A program made the position numbers and the translations under genes. The notes below the pieces were generated by a model. It was not told the origin of the DNA. It saw only the letters and a program-made list of their open reading frames with translations, and searched no databases. From assembly GCF_004366595.1 (NCBI RefSeq), contig NZ_SORE01000004.1:124001-188000 (forward strand): a stretch of 64,000 bases of DNA. The letters run 5' to 3'. Shown here piece after piece: positions 17,066 to 26,169 of this stretch. The stretch comes from Paraburkholderia rhizosphaerae (lineage in GTDB: Bacteria > Pseudomonadota > Gammaproteobacteria > Burkholderiales > Burkholderiaceae). Each line of letters opens with the position of its first letter. Within the stretch, counting starts at the first letter, position 1.

Positions 17066-17686
17066 TCAGATACTTGCGATAATATCTTCAAGCTGTTTCT
17101 GAATATACGGCACGCTCAACGTCGAATCGATGATGACGAACCGGTAAGGCGCCTCTTCGGCCCGGCGCAGATACTCGGCGCGCGTGCGCGCAAAAAACGC
17201 GTCCGACTCGCCTTCGAAACGGTCCGGCGCACGCGCTGCGCTGCGCCGTGCGCTGGCGGTATCGGGCGGCACGTCGAACAGCACAGTCAGATCCGGCTGG
17301 AAGCCGCCCTGCACCCAGCGCTCGAGCGCTTCGAGCTTGTCGCGTGGCAGCCCGCGCCCGCCGCCCTGGTACGCGAACGTCGCGTCCGTGAAACGGTCCG
17401 ACAGCACCCAGTCGCCACGCGCGAGCGCCGGTTCGATGACCTGTGCAAGATGTTCGCGGCGCGCCGCGAACATCAGCAAAGCTTCGGTTTCGAGGTCCAT
17501 CGGCTGATGCAGCAGGATGTCGCGCAGCGATTCGCCTAGCGGCGTGCCGCCCGGCTCGCGCGTGACCACCACCGAGCGGCCGCCCGGCGCGACCTTCGCT
17601 TCGAGGCGATCGCGGAACCAGCCGAGATGCGTGGTCTTGCCCGCGCCATCGATGCCCTCGAATGTGATGAATTTGCCGCGCGCCAT
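17066..17686 (-). CDS. tmk: Thymidylate kinase
   Basis: 206 aa. Phosphorylates dTMP to dTDP with ATP for DNA synthesis. P-loop [12 protein letters not shown] lies at residues 8-19, the substrate motif [16 protein letters not shown] near 92-107 and a LID-region arginine segment near 145. The ATG overlaps the mltG stop codon by one base (TAATG), so translation is coupled. A longer in-frame extension back through mltG is an artefact of high GC. Confidence 0.96.
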   Translation of the reverse strand: MARGKFITFEGIDGAGKTTHLGWFRDRLEAKVAPGGRSVVVTREPGGTPLGESLRDILLHQPMDLETEALLMFAARREHLAQVIEPALARGDWVLSDRFTDATFAYQGGGRGLPRDKLEALERWVQGGFQPDLTVLFDVPPDTASARRSAARAPDRFEGESDAFFARTRAEYLRRAEEAPYRFVIIDSTLSVPYIQKQLEDIIASI

Positions 17687-18696
17687 TATTGCCCTCGAAT
17701 GTATTTGTCGACGGCCTTGTTGTGATCGCCGAGTGTGTCTGAAAAAATGCTGCTGCCGTCGCCGCGCGACACGAAGTACAGCGCGTTGGTCTGCGCCGGG
17801 TTCAATGCCGCTTGCAGCGACGCGACGCCTGGCAGCGATATCGGAGTCGGCGGCAATCCCATCCTCGTATAGGTATTGTAAGGAGTGTCCGCCAGCAGGT
17901 CGCGCTTGCGCAAATGGCCGGTGTAACTCGCACCCATTCCGTAAATCACCGTCGGGTCGGTTTGCAGCGGCATGCCCGCGCGCAGCCGGTTCGCGAACAC
18001 GCCCGCCACCATCGGCCGGTCCGACGCCTTGCCGGTTTCCTTCTCGATGATCGACGCCATCGTCAATGCTTCGTACGGCGTGCGATACGGCAGCCCCGGC
18101 GCGCGCGTCGCCCATGCTTCGTCGATACGCAGCTTCATCAGGCGGTACGCACGGCGATAGATGTCGAGGTCGCTCGTGTCCTTGTCGAATAGATAGGTGT
18201 CCGGGAAAAACAGGCCTTCCGCGTTGCCGCCCGGCGTTTGCGGCGCGCCGATCGCCTTCAGCAGGTCGGCGTCCGACAGGCTCGCGGAGTCGTGCCGCAA
18301 CGCCGGGTTGGTGTCCAGTTCCGCGCGCATCCGCTTGAAGGTCCAGCCTTCGATCACGGTTGCGACGTATTCGTTCACGTCGCCGCGCGCGATTTTCTGC
18401 AGCACGTCGTACGGCGTCACGCCGCTTTTGAATTCGTAATTGCCCGATTTGAGCTCCGCCTGCAGGCCAAGCGCGCGCGCCATCAGCACGAACAGTTCCG
18501 GCTCGACCGGCACTCCGCCGCGGTTTAACTGCGCGGTGACGCTGCGAAGAGTGCTGTGCGCCTTGATCGTGACGTCCAGTTGGGGAGTAGCCAGGTTGAT
18601 CGGCGTGGTGGCCCAGTGATAAGTGCCGGCGGCAGCCGCCGCGGCCAGCACGACGAGCGCCGCGCCGGCCAGGAAACATTTCTTCAAAAGGGTCAT
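17686..18696 (-). CDS. mltG: Endolytic murein transglycosylase
   Basis: 336 aa inner-membrane lytic transglycosylase (YceG family) that cleaves nascent peptidoglycan and influences glycan chain length. A single N-terminal transmembrane helix (residues 5-25) is followed by a LysM-like domain and then the catalytic domain. There the catalytic glutamate lies in [11 protein letters not shown] near residue 220, followed by [20 protein letters not shown] and [18 protein letters not shown] at 18696 is preferred to a TTG three codons earlier, although neither has a strong ribosome site. It is first in the mltG-tmk-holB unit and divergent from ygfZ. Confidence 0.93.
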   Translation of the reverse strand: MTLLKKCFLAGAALVVLAAAAAAGTYHWATTPINLATPQLDVTIKAHSTLRSVTAQLNRGGVPVEPELFVLMARALGLQAELKSGNYEFKSGVTPYDVLQKIARGDVNEYVATVIEGWTFKRMRAELDTNPALRHDSASLSDADLLKAIGAPQTPGGNAEGLFFPDTYLFDKDTSDLDIYRRAYRLMKLRIDEAWATRAPGLPYRTPYEALTMASIIEKETGKASDRPMVAGVFANRLRAGMPLQTDPTVIYGMGASYTGHLRKRDLLADTPYNTYTRMGLPPTPISLPGVASLQAALNPAQTNALYFVSRGDGSSIFSDTLGDHNKAVDKYIRGQ

Positions 18697-18780
18697 GCGG
18701 GACAAGGCTCGGGTGAAGACTCATATAATAACTGGTTGCCTTACCGTAAGTCATGCAGGGCCCTACCGGATTTCCGCCTC
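18697..18780. promoter_or_regulatory. Divergent promoter region between mltG and ygfZ
   Basis: The 84-base gap between the two start codons contains a perfect TATAAT at 18724-18729 on the plus strand and overlapping TATTAT/TATATG words on the minus strand. It is the only AT-rich patch locally. The -35 elements are not clear, so the direction served by the TATAAT is uncertain. Confidence 0.5.
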
Positions 18781-20016
18781 ATGAACGCACCCCACGAATT
18801 CGCTTCAACCTCCGCTGCCGGCGCTGCGCGCGCCGATGAACGTACCAATACGGCCGCGGCTTCTAACACGGCCGTTCTGGACACCCATGCCAATGTTGGG
18901 CCGGGGTCGGCGCCCAATGCACCCAACGCGCCCAACGCATCTTCGACGCCGGCGGCCGGCGCTCCAGCGGCCGGCGTCCCGGCGCGCGCGCCGCTGGCCG
19001 CCGCCGCGCCCGTCGCACCGCTCGCGCCGTTGCCACGGCCAGCGCGCGGCGACTTCGACGCGGCGCTCACGCGCGGAGCGTATATGCCGCTCACGCAGTT
19101 CGGCGTGATCGACGTGACGGGCGACGACGCGGCGACCTTCCTGCACAGCCAGCTCACCAACGACACACAGCATCTCGATGCGGCAAGCGCGCGTCTCGCC
19201 GGCTACTGCTCGGCGAAGGGCCGGCTGCTCGCGTCGTTTCTGACGTGGCGCACTGGCGAAGCGATTCGCCTGCTGGTTTCGCAGGACGTGCAGCCAGCCG
19301 TGCAGAAACGTCTGTCGATGTTCGTGCTGCGCGCGAAAGCGAAGCTCGCCGACGCGAGCGGCACGCTCGCCGCGGTCGGCTTCGCCGGCGATGTGCGCGA
19401 CGCGTTATCGGGCGTATTCGACGCGTTGCCTGACGGCGTGCACGTGAAGGTCGACGGCCCGGCCGGATCGCTGATCCGCGTGCCGGACGCGGCCGCTCGC
19501 CCGCGCTACCTGTGGATCGGACCGAAGGCGGAAGTCGACGCGCGGCTGCCCGCGCTCGATGCGAAGCTCGCACGCGCGTCGGCGGCGGTGTGGGACTGGC
19601 TCGATATCCGTGCGGGCGAACCGCGCATCACGCAGCGCGTGGTCGAGCAGTTCGTGCCGCAAATGGTCAATTTCGATGTGCTCGGCGGCGTCAACTTCCG
19701 CAAGGGCTGCTATCCGGGCCAGGAAGTCGTCGCGCGCAGCCAGTATCGCGGCACAATCAAGCGGCGCACCGCGCTCGCGCATGTCGCCGGCGAGCCTGAG
19801 ACGGTGCTGCCGGGCAGCGAACTGTTCCATGCGGACGACGCGAGCCAGCCGTGCGGCATGGTCGTCAATGCGGCGGCCGCGCCGGACGGCGGCGTCGATA
19901 TGCTGGTCGAGATGAAGCTCACGGCACTCGAGGCCGGCACGGTGCGACTCGGCGCAGCGGATGGGCCGGCGCTCACGTTCCTGCCGTTGCCGTACGCGCT
20001 GCCGTCGGACGCGTAA
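18781..20016 (+). CDS. ygfZ: Folate-dependent Fe-S cluster assembly/repair protein YgfZ
   Basis: 411 aa GcvT-like protein that uses tetrahydrofolate in maintaining certain iron-sulphur enzymes. The signature KGCYPGQEVVAR near residues 310-321 contains the conserved cysteine; QLTNDTQHL and ARLAGYCSAKGRLLASF lie in the N-terminal half. The first 90 residues are an unusual Ala/Pro/Asn-rich, probably disordered extension with repeated NAPNAPNA-like words. The family core starts near YMPLTQFGVIDVTGDDA. ATG at 18781 was chosen as the most downstream ATG; translation could also start later, before the core. It is divergent from mltG. Confidence 0.92.
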   Translation: MNAPHEFASTSAAGAARADERTNTAAASNTAVLDTHANVGPGSAPNAPNAPNASSTPAAGAPAAGVPARAPLAAAAPVAPLAPLPRPARGDFDAALTRGAYMPLTQFGVIDVTGDDAATFLHSQLTNDTQHLDAASARLAGYCSAKGRLLASFLTWRTGEAIRLLVSQDVQPAVQKRLSMFVLRAKAKLADASGTLAAVGFAGDVRDALSGVFDALPDGVHVKVDGPAGSLIRVPDAAARPRYLWIGPKAEVDARLPALDAKLARASAAVWDWLDIRAGEPRITQRVVEQFVPQMVNFDVLGGVNFRKGCYPGQEVVARSQYRGTIKRRTALAHVAGEPETVLPGSELFHADDASQPCGMVVNAAAAPDGGVDMLVEMKLTALEAGTVRLGAADGPALTFLPLPYALPSDA

Positions 20017-20140
20017 GGTCCGGTGCGTAAAGTCCGACGCAGAGTTCCGACGCGCACGCTCCGACGCATAAGCGCCGTCGCGTAAGCTCCGATGCATAAG
20101 CACCGACGCGTAGGGTTCGACGCATAAGCTCCGACGCGCG
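20005..20140. repeat. Degenerate 13-15 bp tandem array crossing the ygfZ stop codon
   Basis: About nine or ten imperfect copies of a unit close to CTCCGACGCATAAG run head to tail. The first copy contains the final codons and TAA of ygfZ. Most units keep CCGACGC and a TAA/TAAG, so the stop is effectively repeated. The remainder of the gap 20141-20471 shows no gene. Confidence 0.85.
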
Positions 20141-20471
20141 TATGCCCGCTTATGCTGCGCGCCGCCACTGATGCCCGCGGCGGCTCCGAGACAGGCGCCG
20201 TGCGCGGCACGCTGACCATCGTTGCGTTCGCAAGCGCGTCGATGCGTTGCCTATCATCGGCCGACGTCGAATCTTCGCGAGCGGCCCGCTGAACCGCTCA
20301 CCTGCTTTCTTTCCGTTGGCTTGCGCATCGACGGCGCTGCGGTTGCGCGCATGGCCGATGCAGGGTTGAATACGCCGGAACGGCCATCATGTGTCCAATG
20401 ATGATCGTGGCACTCGGCCACGACCGTCACGGTCCGTTCGAACTTATAACCCACACCGGCGACTTCACACG

Positions 20472-21287
20472 ATGTGTCTGATCGTATTCGACTGGCGGCC
20501 CGCCGCAACCGACGGACCGCTCCTCACGCTTGCCGCGAACCGCGACGAGTACCTGCGCCGCACTGCCGAGCCGATGCACTGGTGGCAGCACGCGCCGACG
20601 CTGCTCGCCGGCCGCGATCTGACGGGCGGCGGCACATGGCTCGGGCTCACACGCGACGGCCGCTTCGCCGCGCTGACCAATTACCGCGCGCCGCATGCGA
20701 ACCGCGCCGACGCGCCGACGCGCGGCACGCTGGTCAGCAACTGGCTGATGCGCGCAGTGGGCGCGACGCCGCTCGAGTATCTGCACGAGGTCGCGCAAAG
20801 CGGCGAAATGTACAACGGCTTCAATCTGCTGGTCGGCGACTTCGCGCGACGCGAGCTCGCTTGGTACTGCAACCGCTCGCCGCAAGCGCCGGCGCTGCTA
20901 GCCGAGGGCACGCACGGCATCTCGAACGCGGTGCTCGACACGCCCTGGCCGAAGCTCGTCAACAAGCGCGCGGCGCTGGCCGGCGCACTCGCCGGCAACG
21001 CGCAGGCGCCGCTCGATCAGTTGATCGAGATGATGCGTGACACGCGCGTTGCGCGCGACGACGAATTGCCGGCCACCGGCGTGTCGCTGGAACGCGAACG
21101 CGCGTTGTCGGCGCCGTTTATCGAAATGCCTGACTACGGCACGCGCGGCACAACCGCGCTACGGGTGCTCGCACGCGATGGACGCTTGTCCGTGCAGACC
21201 ACTGAGCGCAGCGACGACAACGGGTCGCATCAGATCAGGCGTCCCGGCGACTACGAGCGCAGCTTCGCGTTCGATATCGCAGGTTGA
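20472..21287 (+). CDS. NRDE (TANGO2-like) family protein
   Basis: 271 aa. It starts MCLIVFDW, with Cys2 as the expected N-terminal nucleophile of an Ntn-hydrolase-like fold, followed by the name-giving motif AANRDEYLRR at residues 22-31. GGTWLGLTRDGRFAALTNYR and GFNLLVGD are typical. Eukaryotic TANGO2 has been linked to haem or lipid handling; bacterial members are uncharacterised. The ATG at 20472 is the family start; an 81-base upstream extension would bury Cys2 and is rejected. It follows ygfZ on the same strand after a 455-base gap. Confidence 0.9.
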   Translation: MCLIVFDWRPAATDGPLLTLAANRDEYLRRTAEPMHWWQHAPTLLAGRDLTGGGTWLGLTRDGRFAALTNYRAPHANRADAPTRGTLVSNWLMRAVGATPLEYLHEVAQSGEMYNGFNLLVGDFARRELAWYCNRSPQAPALLAEGTHGISNAVLDTPWPKLVNKRAALAGALAGNAQAPLDQLIEMMRDTRVARDDELPATGVSLERERALSAPFIEMPDYGTRGTTALRVLARDGRLSVQTTERSDDNGSHQIRRPGDYERSFAFDIAG

Positions 21288-21511
21288 TCGATCTCGAGAT
21301 CGGGACATCGCCGCCTCCAGTCTCCCCATTCGGCGTTCAGCGCGAGGCTGACGCGCGTGCGGGGTAGCGGGCTTGTGTCGAGGCGCGACCTGGGCACATC
21401 GCCGCCCACATTCGCCACTCGCCACCAGTGCATCAGGTGTCAGGATCAAGCCCGCGCGGGCGTCCGGCGTACATGTGTCCATGTACACGCATGCGTCGGC
21501 GGCCGTGTTCC

Positions 21512-22471
21512 TCAGTCAATACCGAAGGCCGCGCGCAACGCCGCGGCCGCGTCGGCATGCGCTTGCGCGACCTCGGGCACGTAACCGCCCATCTTGAAGA
21601 ACTCGTGAATCATTCCATCGTAGCGCTTGAGCGCCACTGCGTTGCCCGCGGCGCGCAATTTGTCCGCGTAGGCTGCGCCCTCGTCGCTCAACGGATCGTA
21701 TTCGGCGGTGGCGATCCACGCGGGCGCGACGCCACCGAAAGCGGGTGCGCCGCGTGGACCGTCGAGCGGCGCGAAGCGCCAGTCGCAGCGGTCGTTCGCA
21801 TCGCGCAGATATTGCGTGAAGAACCATTGGATCGTCGTCGCCGACAGCAGAAAGCCGTCGGCAAGACGCGCATGCGAATCGGTCTGCTGATGGCTCGTCG
21901 TGCCCGGATAGATCAGCAATTGCAGCGCGACCGGTAGGCCCGCTTCGCGCGCCAGCACCGCGCAGACAGTAGCCAGCGTGCCGCCCGCGCTGTCGCCGCC
22001 GAGCGCGATGCGTGACGCGTCGATCGCATAAGCGGCGGCGTTCGCATGCAGCCAGCCGAACGCATCGAATGCGTCGTCAACGGCGGTGGGGAACTTGTAC
22101 TCGGGCGCGAGCCGGTAGTCGACCGAGAGCACCGCGCACTGCGCGTCGCGCGCGAACATCCGGCACAGCGCGTCGTGGGTCGCGACACTGCCGACCGTAA
22201 ATCCACCGCCATGAAAATAGACGAGCGCGGGTACCGGTTGCGCCCAGTGCGGCTCGACCGGGTGATACAGTCGTGCGCGAACGGTCGAGCCATCGCGCAC
22301 CGGCACCTCGAGGTCTTCGACCGAAAACATCGGCGCGCTTGCGATCTCGAGAATCGGCGCACTTTTTTCATAGGACGCGCGCGCCTGCTGCGCGGTGAGA
22401 TCGTGGTACGCGGGGCGCTTCGCGCGCTCGATCATGTCGAGGATTTGCTCGATCTTCGGGTTCAACGGCAT
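21512..22471 (-). CDS. Alpha/beta hydrolase, hormone-sensitive-lipase family
   Basis: 319 aa esterase/lipase. The oxyanion-hole motif YFHGGGFTVGS lies near residues 86-96, the nucleophile elbow GGDSAGG near 158-164, with Asp in EYDPLSDEG near 257 and a C-terminal His in MIHEFFKMGG near 290. It is most likely an intracellular carboxylesterase acting on short acyl esters; the physiological substrate is unknown. It runs with the SDR and MDR genes on the same strand, about 118 bases after the SDR gene, and converges on the NRDE gene. Confidence 0.92.
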   Translation of the reverse strand: MPLNPKIEQILDMIERAKRPAYHDLTAQQARASYEKSAPILEIASAPMFSVEDLEVPVRDGSTVRARLYHPVEPHWAQPVPALVYFHGGGFTVGSVATHDALCRMFARDAQCAVLSVDYRLAPEYKFPTAVDDAFDAFGWLHANAAAYAIDASRIALGGDSAGGTLATVCAVLAREAGLPVALQLLIYPGTTSHQQTDSHARLADGFLLSATTIQWFFTQYLRDANDRCDWRFAPLDGPRGAPAFGGVAPAWIATAEYDPLSDEGAAYADKLRAAGNAVALKRYDGMIHEFFKMGGYVPEVAQAHADAAAALRAAFGID

Positions 22472-22589
22472 CGTGCTTCAGGGGGCGCGTCTGCGCTTCG
22501 CGGTGATCAAGCGAGCCATCATGCCACGAAGGTTGGGAACAGGCAGGTGGCGACTCCTCATATGGAACGCGCGGCGCGCGGACCTTCCG

Positions 22590-23459
22590 TTACGCCCCCC
22601 CTTTCACATCGTGCCGCAGCGACATCGGGTCAGTCGGCAGGCGACGCTCTTCGATATCCGCGTGACGCAGCTTCACCGCTTCGAGAATCGACGCATGCGT
22701 GAGGATGTAGAACTGCCCGTCGCGTACGGCATCGAATGTGCGCTCCGCGATATCGGCCGCGCTCTTTTTGCCCGACTGCACCGCGCGCCGCAGTTGCTGG
22801 TCCGCTGCGCGGCGCGATTCGGTCGGCGGCGCATCGTCGCGCAATTCCGCGGGACGCGAGCGTTCCGAGCCGGTGATGCCGGTCGGCACATAGGCGGGGC
22901 ACAGCAGCGAGCAGCCGATCGGCGCGCCGGTCTGACGCAGATCGTGATAGAGCGTCTCGGTCAGCGAGACAACCGCATGTTTCGACGCGTTATAGATGCC
23001 CATCGCGGACGGCGACAACAGCCCCGCCACCGACGCGGTATTGACGATGTGCGCGGGTTCGTTCTGCCGCAGCATGATGGGCGTAAACACGCGCACGCCG
23101 TGCGCGACGCCCATCACATTGACGCCGAACACCCACGACCAGTCGTTCGCCGAACACTCCCACAAATAGCCGAGCGCGCCGACACCCGCGTTGTTGAACA
23201 GCAGATGGACGCGGCCGAACGCATCGAGCGTCGCCTGCGCGAGCGCTTCGACCTGATCGGCGCGCGACACGTCGGTGCGCACGCCAATTGCGTCGGCGCC
23301 TGCCGCGCGCAATTCGTCGACCGCACGAGCGAGCGCCGGCTCGTCGACATCGGCAAGCACGAGTTTCATGCCGAGCGCCGCTCCTTTATCGGCAAACGCG
23401 CGGCCGAAACCGCTTGCGGCACCTGTGATGACCGCGACCTTTCCTGCGAATTCGAACAT
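22590..23459 (-). CDS. Short-chain dehydrogenase/reductase
   Basis: 289 aa classical SDR using NAD(P). Cofactor motif TGAASGFGRAF lies near residues 12-22, NNAGVGALG near 89, the catalytic Ser in NTASVAG near 142 and YNASK (Tyr, Lys) near 156-160. An extended C-terminal tail of about 80 residues is seen in the group annotated as SDR oxidoreductases near alkyl-chain metabolism. The ATG has GGGAG upstream. Substrate unknown. Together with the neighbouring hydrolase and MDR reductase it suggests a small lipid or xenobiotic degradation cluster, which is inference. Confidence 0.92.
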   Translation of the reverse strand: MFEFAGKVAVITGAASGFGRAFADKGAALGMKLVLADVDEPALARAVDELRAAGADAIGVRTDVSRADQVEALAQATLDAFGRVHLLFNNAGVGALGYLWECSANDWSWVFGVNVMGVAHGVRVFTPIMLRQNEPAHIVNTASVAGLLSPSAMGIYNASKHAVVSLTETLYHDLRQTGAPIGCSLLCPAYVPTGITGSERSRPAELRDDAPPTESRRAADQQLRRAVQSGKKSAADIAERTFDAVRDGQFYILTHASILEAVKLRHADIEERRLPTDPMSLRHDVKGGA

Positions 23460-23523
23460 CGATACTCCCGATAACCGGCCTCTACGCGAAACACCGCGCC
23501 GATGAATGCAGCGGGCCGCGTGC

Positions 23524-24522
23524 TCAGATCAGCTTGACGAGCTGCTTGCCGAAGTTTTGTCCTTTGAGCATGCCGAGAAACGCCTGCGGCGCCGCATCGA
23601 GTCCGACGGCCACGCTCTCCCGGTAATGCAGCTTCTTTTGCGCGACGAGGTCGCCCAGTTGCCTGAGCGCGTTGGGCCATTCGTCGAGGTGTTCGGACAC
23701 GATAAAGCCCTGCACCGTCAGACGCTGCGTGAGAATCGCGTCGACGTGCAGCAGCGGCACGGGCTGCGCGTCGTAGCGGGAGATCATCCCGCAGACGGCG
23801 ATGCGGCCGTACGCGTTCGTTCGCGTGAGGGTGGCATCGAACACTTCGCCGCCGACGTTCTCGAAGCAGCCGTCGACGCCGTCGGGCGTCGCACGCTCGA
23901 GGTCTTCGCTGAGGTGGCCGGCCTTATAGTCGACGCAGGCATCGAAACCAAGCGTCTCGACGACATACCGGCATTTTTCCGGGCCGCCGGCGATACCGAC
24001 CGCGCGGCAACCGGCGAGCCTGGCGAGTTGTCCGACCACGCTGCCGACCGCGCCGCTCGCCGCACTCACGACGACGGTCTCGCCAGCGCGCGGCGCGATG
24101 ATGCGATTGAGCCCGTACCACGCGGTCACGCCGGGCATGCCGAGCGCGCCGAGGTACGCGGAGAGCGGCACGTGTGCATCGTCGACCTTCATGACGCCCT
24201 GGCCGTCCGAGGTACCGAATTCCTGCCAGCCGAGCACGCCGACCACTTTATCGCCAACGGCGAACGACGGATGCCGGGACTCGATAACTTCGCCGACGGT
24301 GCCACCGATCATCACCTGATCGAGCGGTTGGGGCTTCGCGTAGGACTTGCTGTCGTTCATGCGACCGCGCATGTACGGATCGAGCGATAGATAGTGGTTA
24401 CGCACACGAAACTGCCCGTCGCCAAGCGGTGCGAGCGGCGTCTGAACGAGCCGGAAATTGTCGGCGGTGGCCGCGCCTTGCGGGCGCGACACGAGCAGAA
24501 TCTGACGATTGATCGCGGTCAT
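23524..24522 (-). CDS. NADP-dependent MDR-family enoyl reductase (curcumin/leukotriene reductase type)
   Basis: 332 aa. Zinc-free medium-chain reductase reducing alpha,beta-unsaturated ketones or alkenals. YLSLDPYMRGRM near residues 44-55 and the nucleotide motif SAASGAVGSVVGQLA near 150 are hallmarks of the CurA/PTGR group; VDGCFENVGG near 215 is also typical. The ATG is preceded by GGAGACTGCA. It is upstream of the SDR gene by 64 bases on the same strand, so the two probably share a transcript. Confidence 0.93.
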   Translation of the reverse strand: MTAINRQILLVSRPQGAATADNFRLVQTPLAPLGDGQFRVRNHYLSLDPYMRGRMNDSKSYAKPQPLDQVMIGGTVGEVIESRHPSFAVGDKVVGVLGWQEFGTSDGQGVMKVDDAHVPLSAYLGALGMPGVTAWYGLNRIIAPRAGETVVVSAASGAVGSVVGQLARLAGCRAVGIAGGPEKCRYVVETLGFDACVDYKAGHLSEDLERATPDGVDGCFENVGGEVFDATLTRTNAYGRIAVCGMISRYDAQPVPLLHVDAILTQRLTVQGFIVSEHLDEWPNALRQLGDLVAQKKLHYRESVAVGLDAAPQAFLGMLKGQNFGKQLVKLI

Positions 24523-24641
24523 TGCAGTCTCCTACTTCGTATTGATGCGGTTAACTGCCAAAGGGCGCCAGCGCGGCGCAGCACTTCAGAGCTGGAACAG
24601 ACAATATCGCGAGAAACAGGCACTGCATGCAACCGGGACGC

Positions 24642-24662
24642 GCGCAACGCGCAACGCGCAAC
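24642..24662. repeat. Three tandem 7-bp units GCGCAAC
   Basis: Three perfect head-to-tail copies lie 120 bases upstream of the MDR reductase start, at the left edge of the lower-GC patch. Confidence 0.85.
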
Positions 24663-25057
24663 GGCAGAGTGAACCCTTTGTCACGACAAATAAAAGGTGG
24701 CGAGTCACAGGGGCCCGTACCCATGCCGTAACGGTGCCCGCTTAGGGCCGAAGCGGCATTCCTCGAAGTGGCATTCTTTTAACCACTTTCATTGTTCCCA
24801 AAGGTGGCCTCCTTCGGGACTCGCTCCGTAATGAGCGTCGGTGCCGCGCCTGCTGAGCGCATTATCCTGAAAAAGCCATTCCTCAGCAAAACCTTATCCC
24901 GCACGCTTTCCAAGCCGCCGACCCGCGCGTTCTGAACGGGATTAGCCGATTTGCAGGACACTCATACGGACTCTTTCAGCCGTCCGATGCACATCACTTC
25001 GCCCAACGTAACCGGACAAATTCGCAGGATTGCGATGTGTTGCAACGGCGCGATGCC

Positions 25058-25096
25058 TTGACAATTCTTGACACAACTGACGCAAATCTTCAGATA
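25058..25096 (+). promoter_or_regulatory. Candidate promoter of the unknown lipoprotein gene with doubled TTGACA
   Basis: TTGACA occurs at 25058-25063 and again at 25068-25073, ten bases apart on the same helix face. No good -10 is present at 17 bases; CAGATA/GATACC near 25091 is the nearest candidate. The ribosome site AAGGAG at 25147-25152 serves the gene downstream. Confidence 0.35.
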
Positions 25097-25158
25097 CCTT
25101 ACTGATCCGTAAATTGTCCCGTAGTGCAAATCCAGGCCATGCAAAAAAGGAGAAGAAG

Positions 25159-26127
25159 ATGGCGGAAGCAGGAAAGTCAGAGAAACCAGGGTCGGGAATC
25201 GCGCACCAGTGCACAGCCGCGGCGATGCTCGTGTCAGCCATCATGCTCGCTGCATGCGGCGGCGACGGAAACAACCCCACCGGGACTGTGGCGGCCGACA
25301 GCACCGGGCCAGCACCATCCGGTGCCAACGCGCCGGCAGATACGGCAGCTGCTTTCTTCGACAGCATTTTCATGGACGGCGCAGGCAAGGGCTACTACCA
25401 GTTCGACACCGCTCATGATGCGAACGGTTTGCCGTTGATGAACCAGACAACCTCTGGCCGGCGCCGTTACTACGTGACCGGAGAAGCGGACACGAACTTC
25501 ACGCAGACCACGAATGCGATAGCAGGTGGCTACGTGCCGTACGTTGAATCTGTTGTGTTCATCACGGACGAAGGGGCTTTTACATCGCAGAGCGCAGCGT
25601 CAACCAACATCGGAACGAATTCGAAGATATTCAAGCGGTTGCAGCAGGGGTATGACCTCGGGATGACGGGTATGTCCACCCCGCTCTACCGCGTAACAAT
25701 CAAGGTGCAGGACGTGTCAGGACAGTCGGTTGCTGCTGTCGTCAGTCAGGACGAAAACGCAACGCTGAATGGACTCATGCCGGTGCGTCAGGACAATGCG
25801 CCGATGCCGACCGGCGCGCAGATATACCAGGTGCCATACACCGTCTTGAAGCAACATCTTCGGATCAACCTCAGCATTACACGCCCTAGCCCTTCGTCGC
25901 TCGAAACGTTGCAGGCGAGCCAGGGAGGAACGATCGAGATGATGGGCGGCTATCGCTGGCTGAAACCGGCCACGTCCAACGGATTGCCGTACATCGAGTA
26001 CAACGGCGCGGTCTATAACGGCGGATTACAGATGCCAGATGACGTGCATGAAGCAGTGGGCGCGGCGTACAACCAGGTCGCCGCGGATTTCATCGCGCAG
26101 CGCCTCGCCATCGCGCTCACGCACTAA
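25159..26127 (+). CDS. Unrecognised lipoprotein in a lower-GC patch
   Basis: 322 aa. A lipoprotein signal ends in the lipobox MLAAC (Cys near residue 32), followed by a Gly/Asn/Pro/Thr-rich linker to about residue 65. The mature domain is Thr/Asn/Gln-rich with many beta-prone segments, such as GRRRYYVTGEADTNF, YRVTIKVQDVSG and GGTIEMMGGYRWL, and only the one cysteine. I recognise no family. The ATG is supported by AAGGAGAAGAAG. GC content and codon use are lower than in all neighbours, consistent with transfer. It would face the periplasm or cell surface. It is not part of an operon. Confidence 0.8.
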   Translation: MAEAGKSEKPGSGIAHQCTAAAMLVSAIMLAACGGDGNNPTGTVAADSTGPAPSGANAPADTAAAFFDSIFMDGAGKGYYQFDTAHDANGLPLMNQTTSGRRRYYVTGEADTNFTQTTNAIAGGYVPYVESVVFITDEGAFTSQSAASTNIGTNSKIFKRLQQGYDLGMTGMSTPLYRVTIKVQDVSGQSVAAVVSQDENATLNGLMPVRQDNAPMPTGAQIYQVPYTVLKQHLRINLSITRPSPSSLETLQASQGGTIEMMGGYRWLKPATSNGLPYIEYNGAVYNGGLQMPDDVHEAVGAAYNQVAADFIAQRLAIALTH

Positions 26128-26169
26128 CGCAGCAAAACGGACGGCGTCGCTGCCGTCCAGTACCCCATC

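Larger units (their letters stand above)
24523..25158. other. Lower-GC intergenic region with possible mobile-element debris
   Basis: No intact gene. Two minus-strand frames of about 60 codons (24779-24961 and 24962-25144) adjoin and could be read as decayed fragments, but neither has a ribosome site or a domain I recognise. The stretch from about 24880 to 25140 is visibly less GC-rich than the flanking chromosome. It contains the GCGCAAC repeat near its left end and a double TTGACA near its right end. Together with the lipoprotein gene that follows it may be an insertion. Confidence 0.45.
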
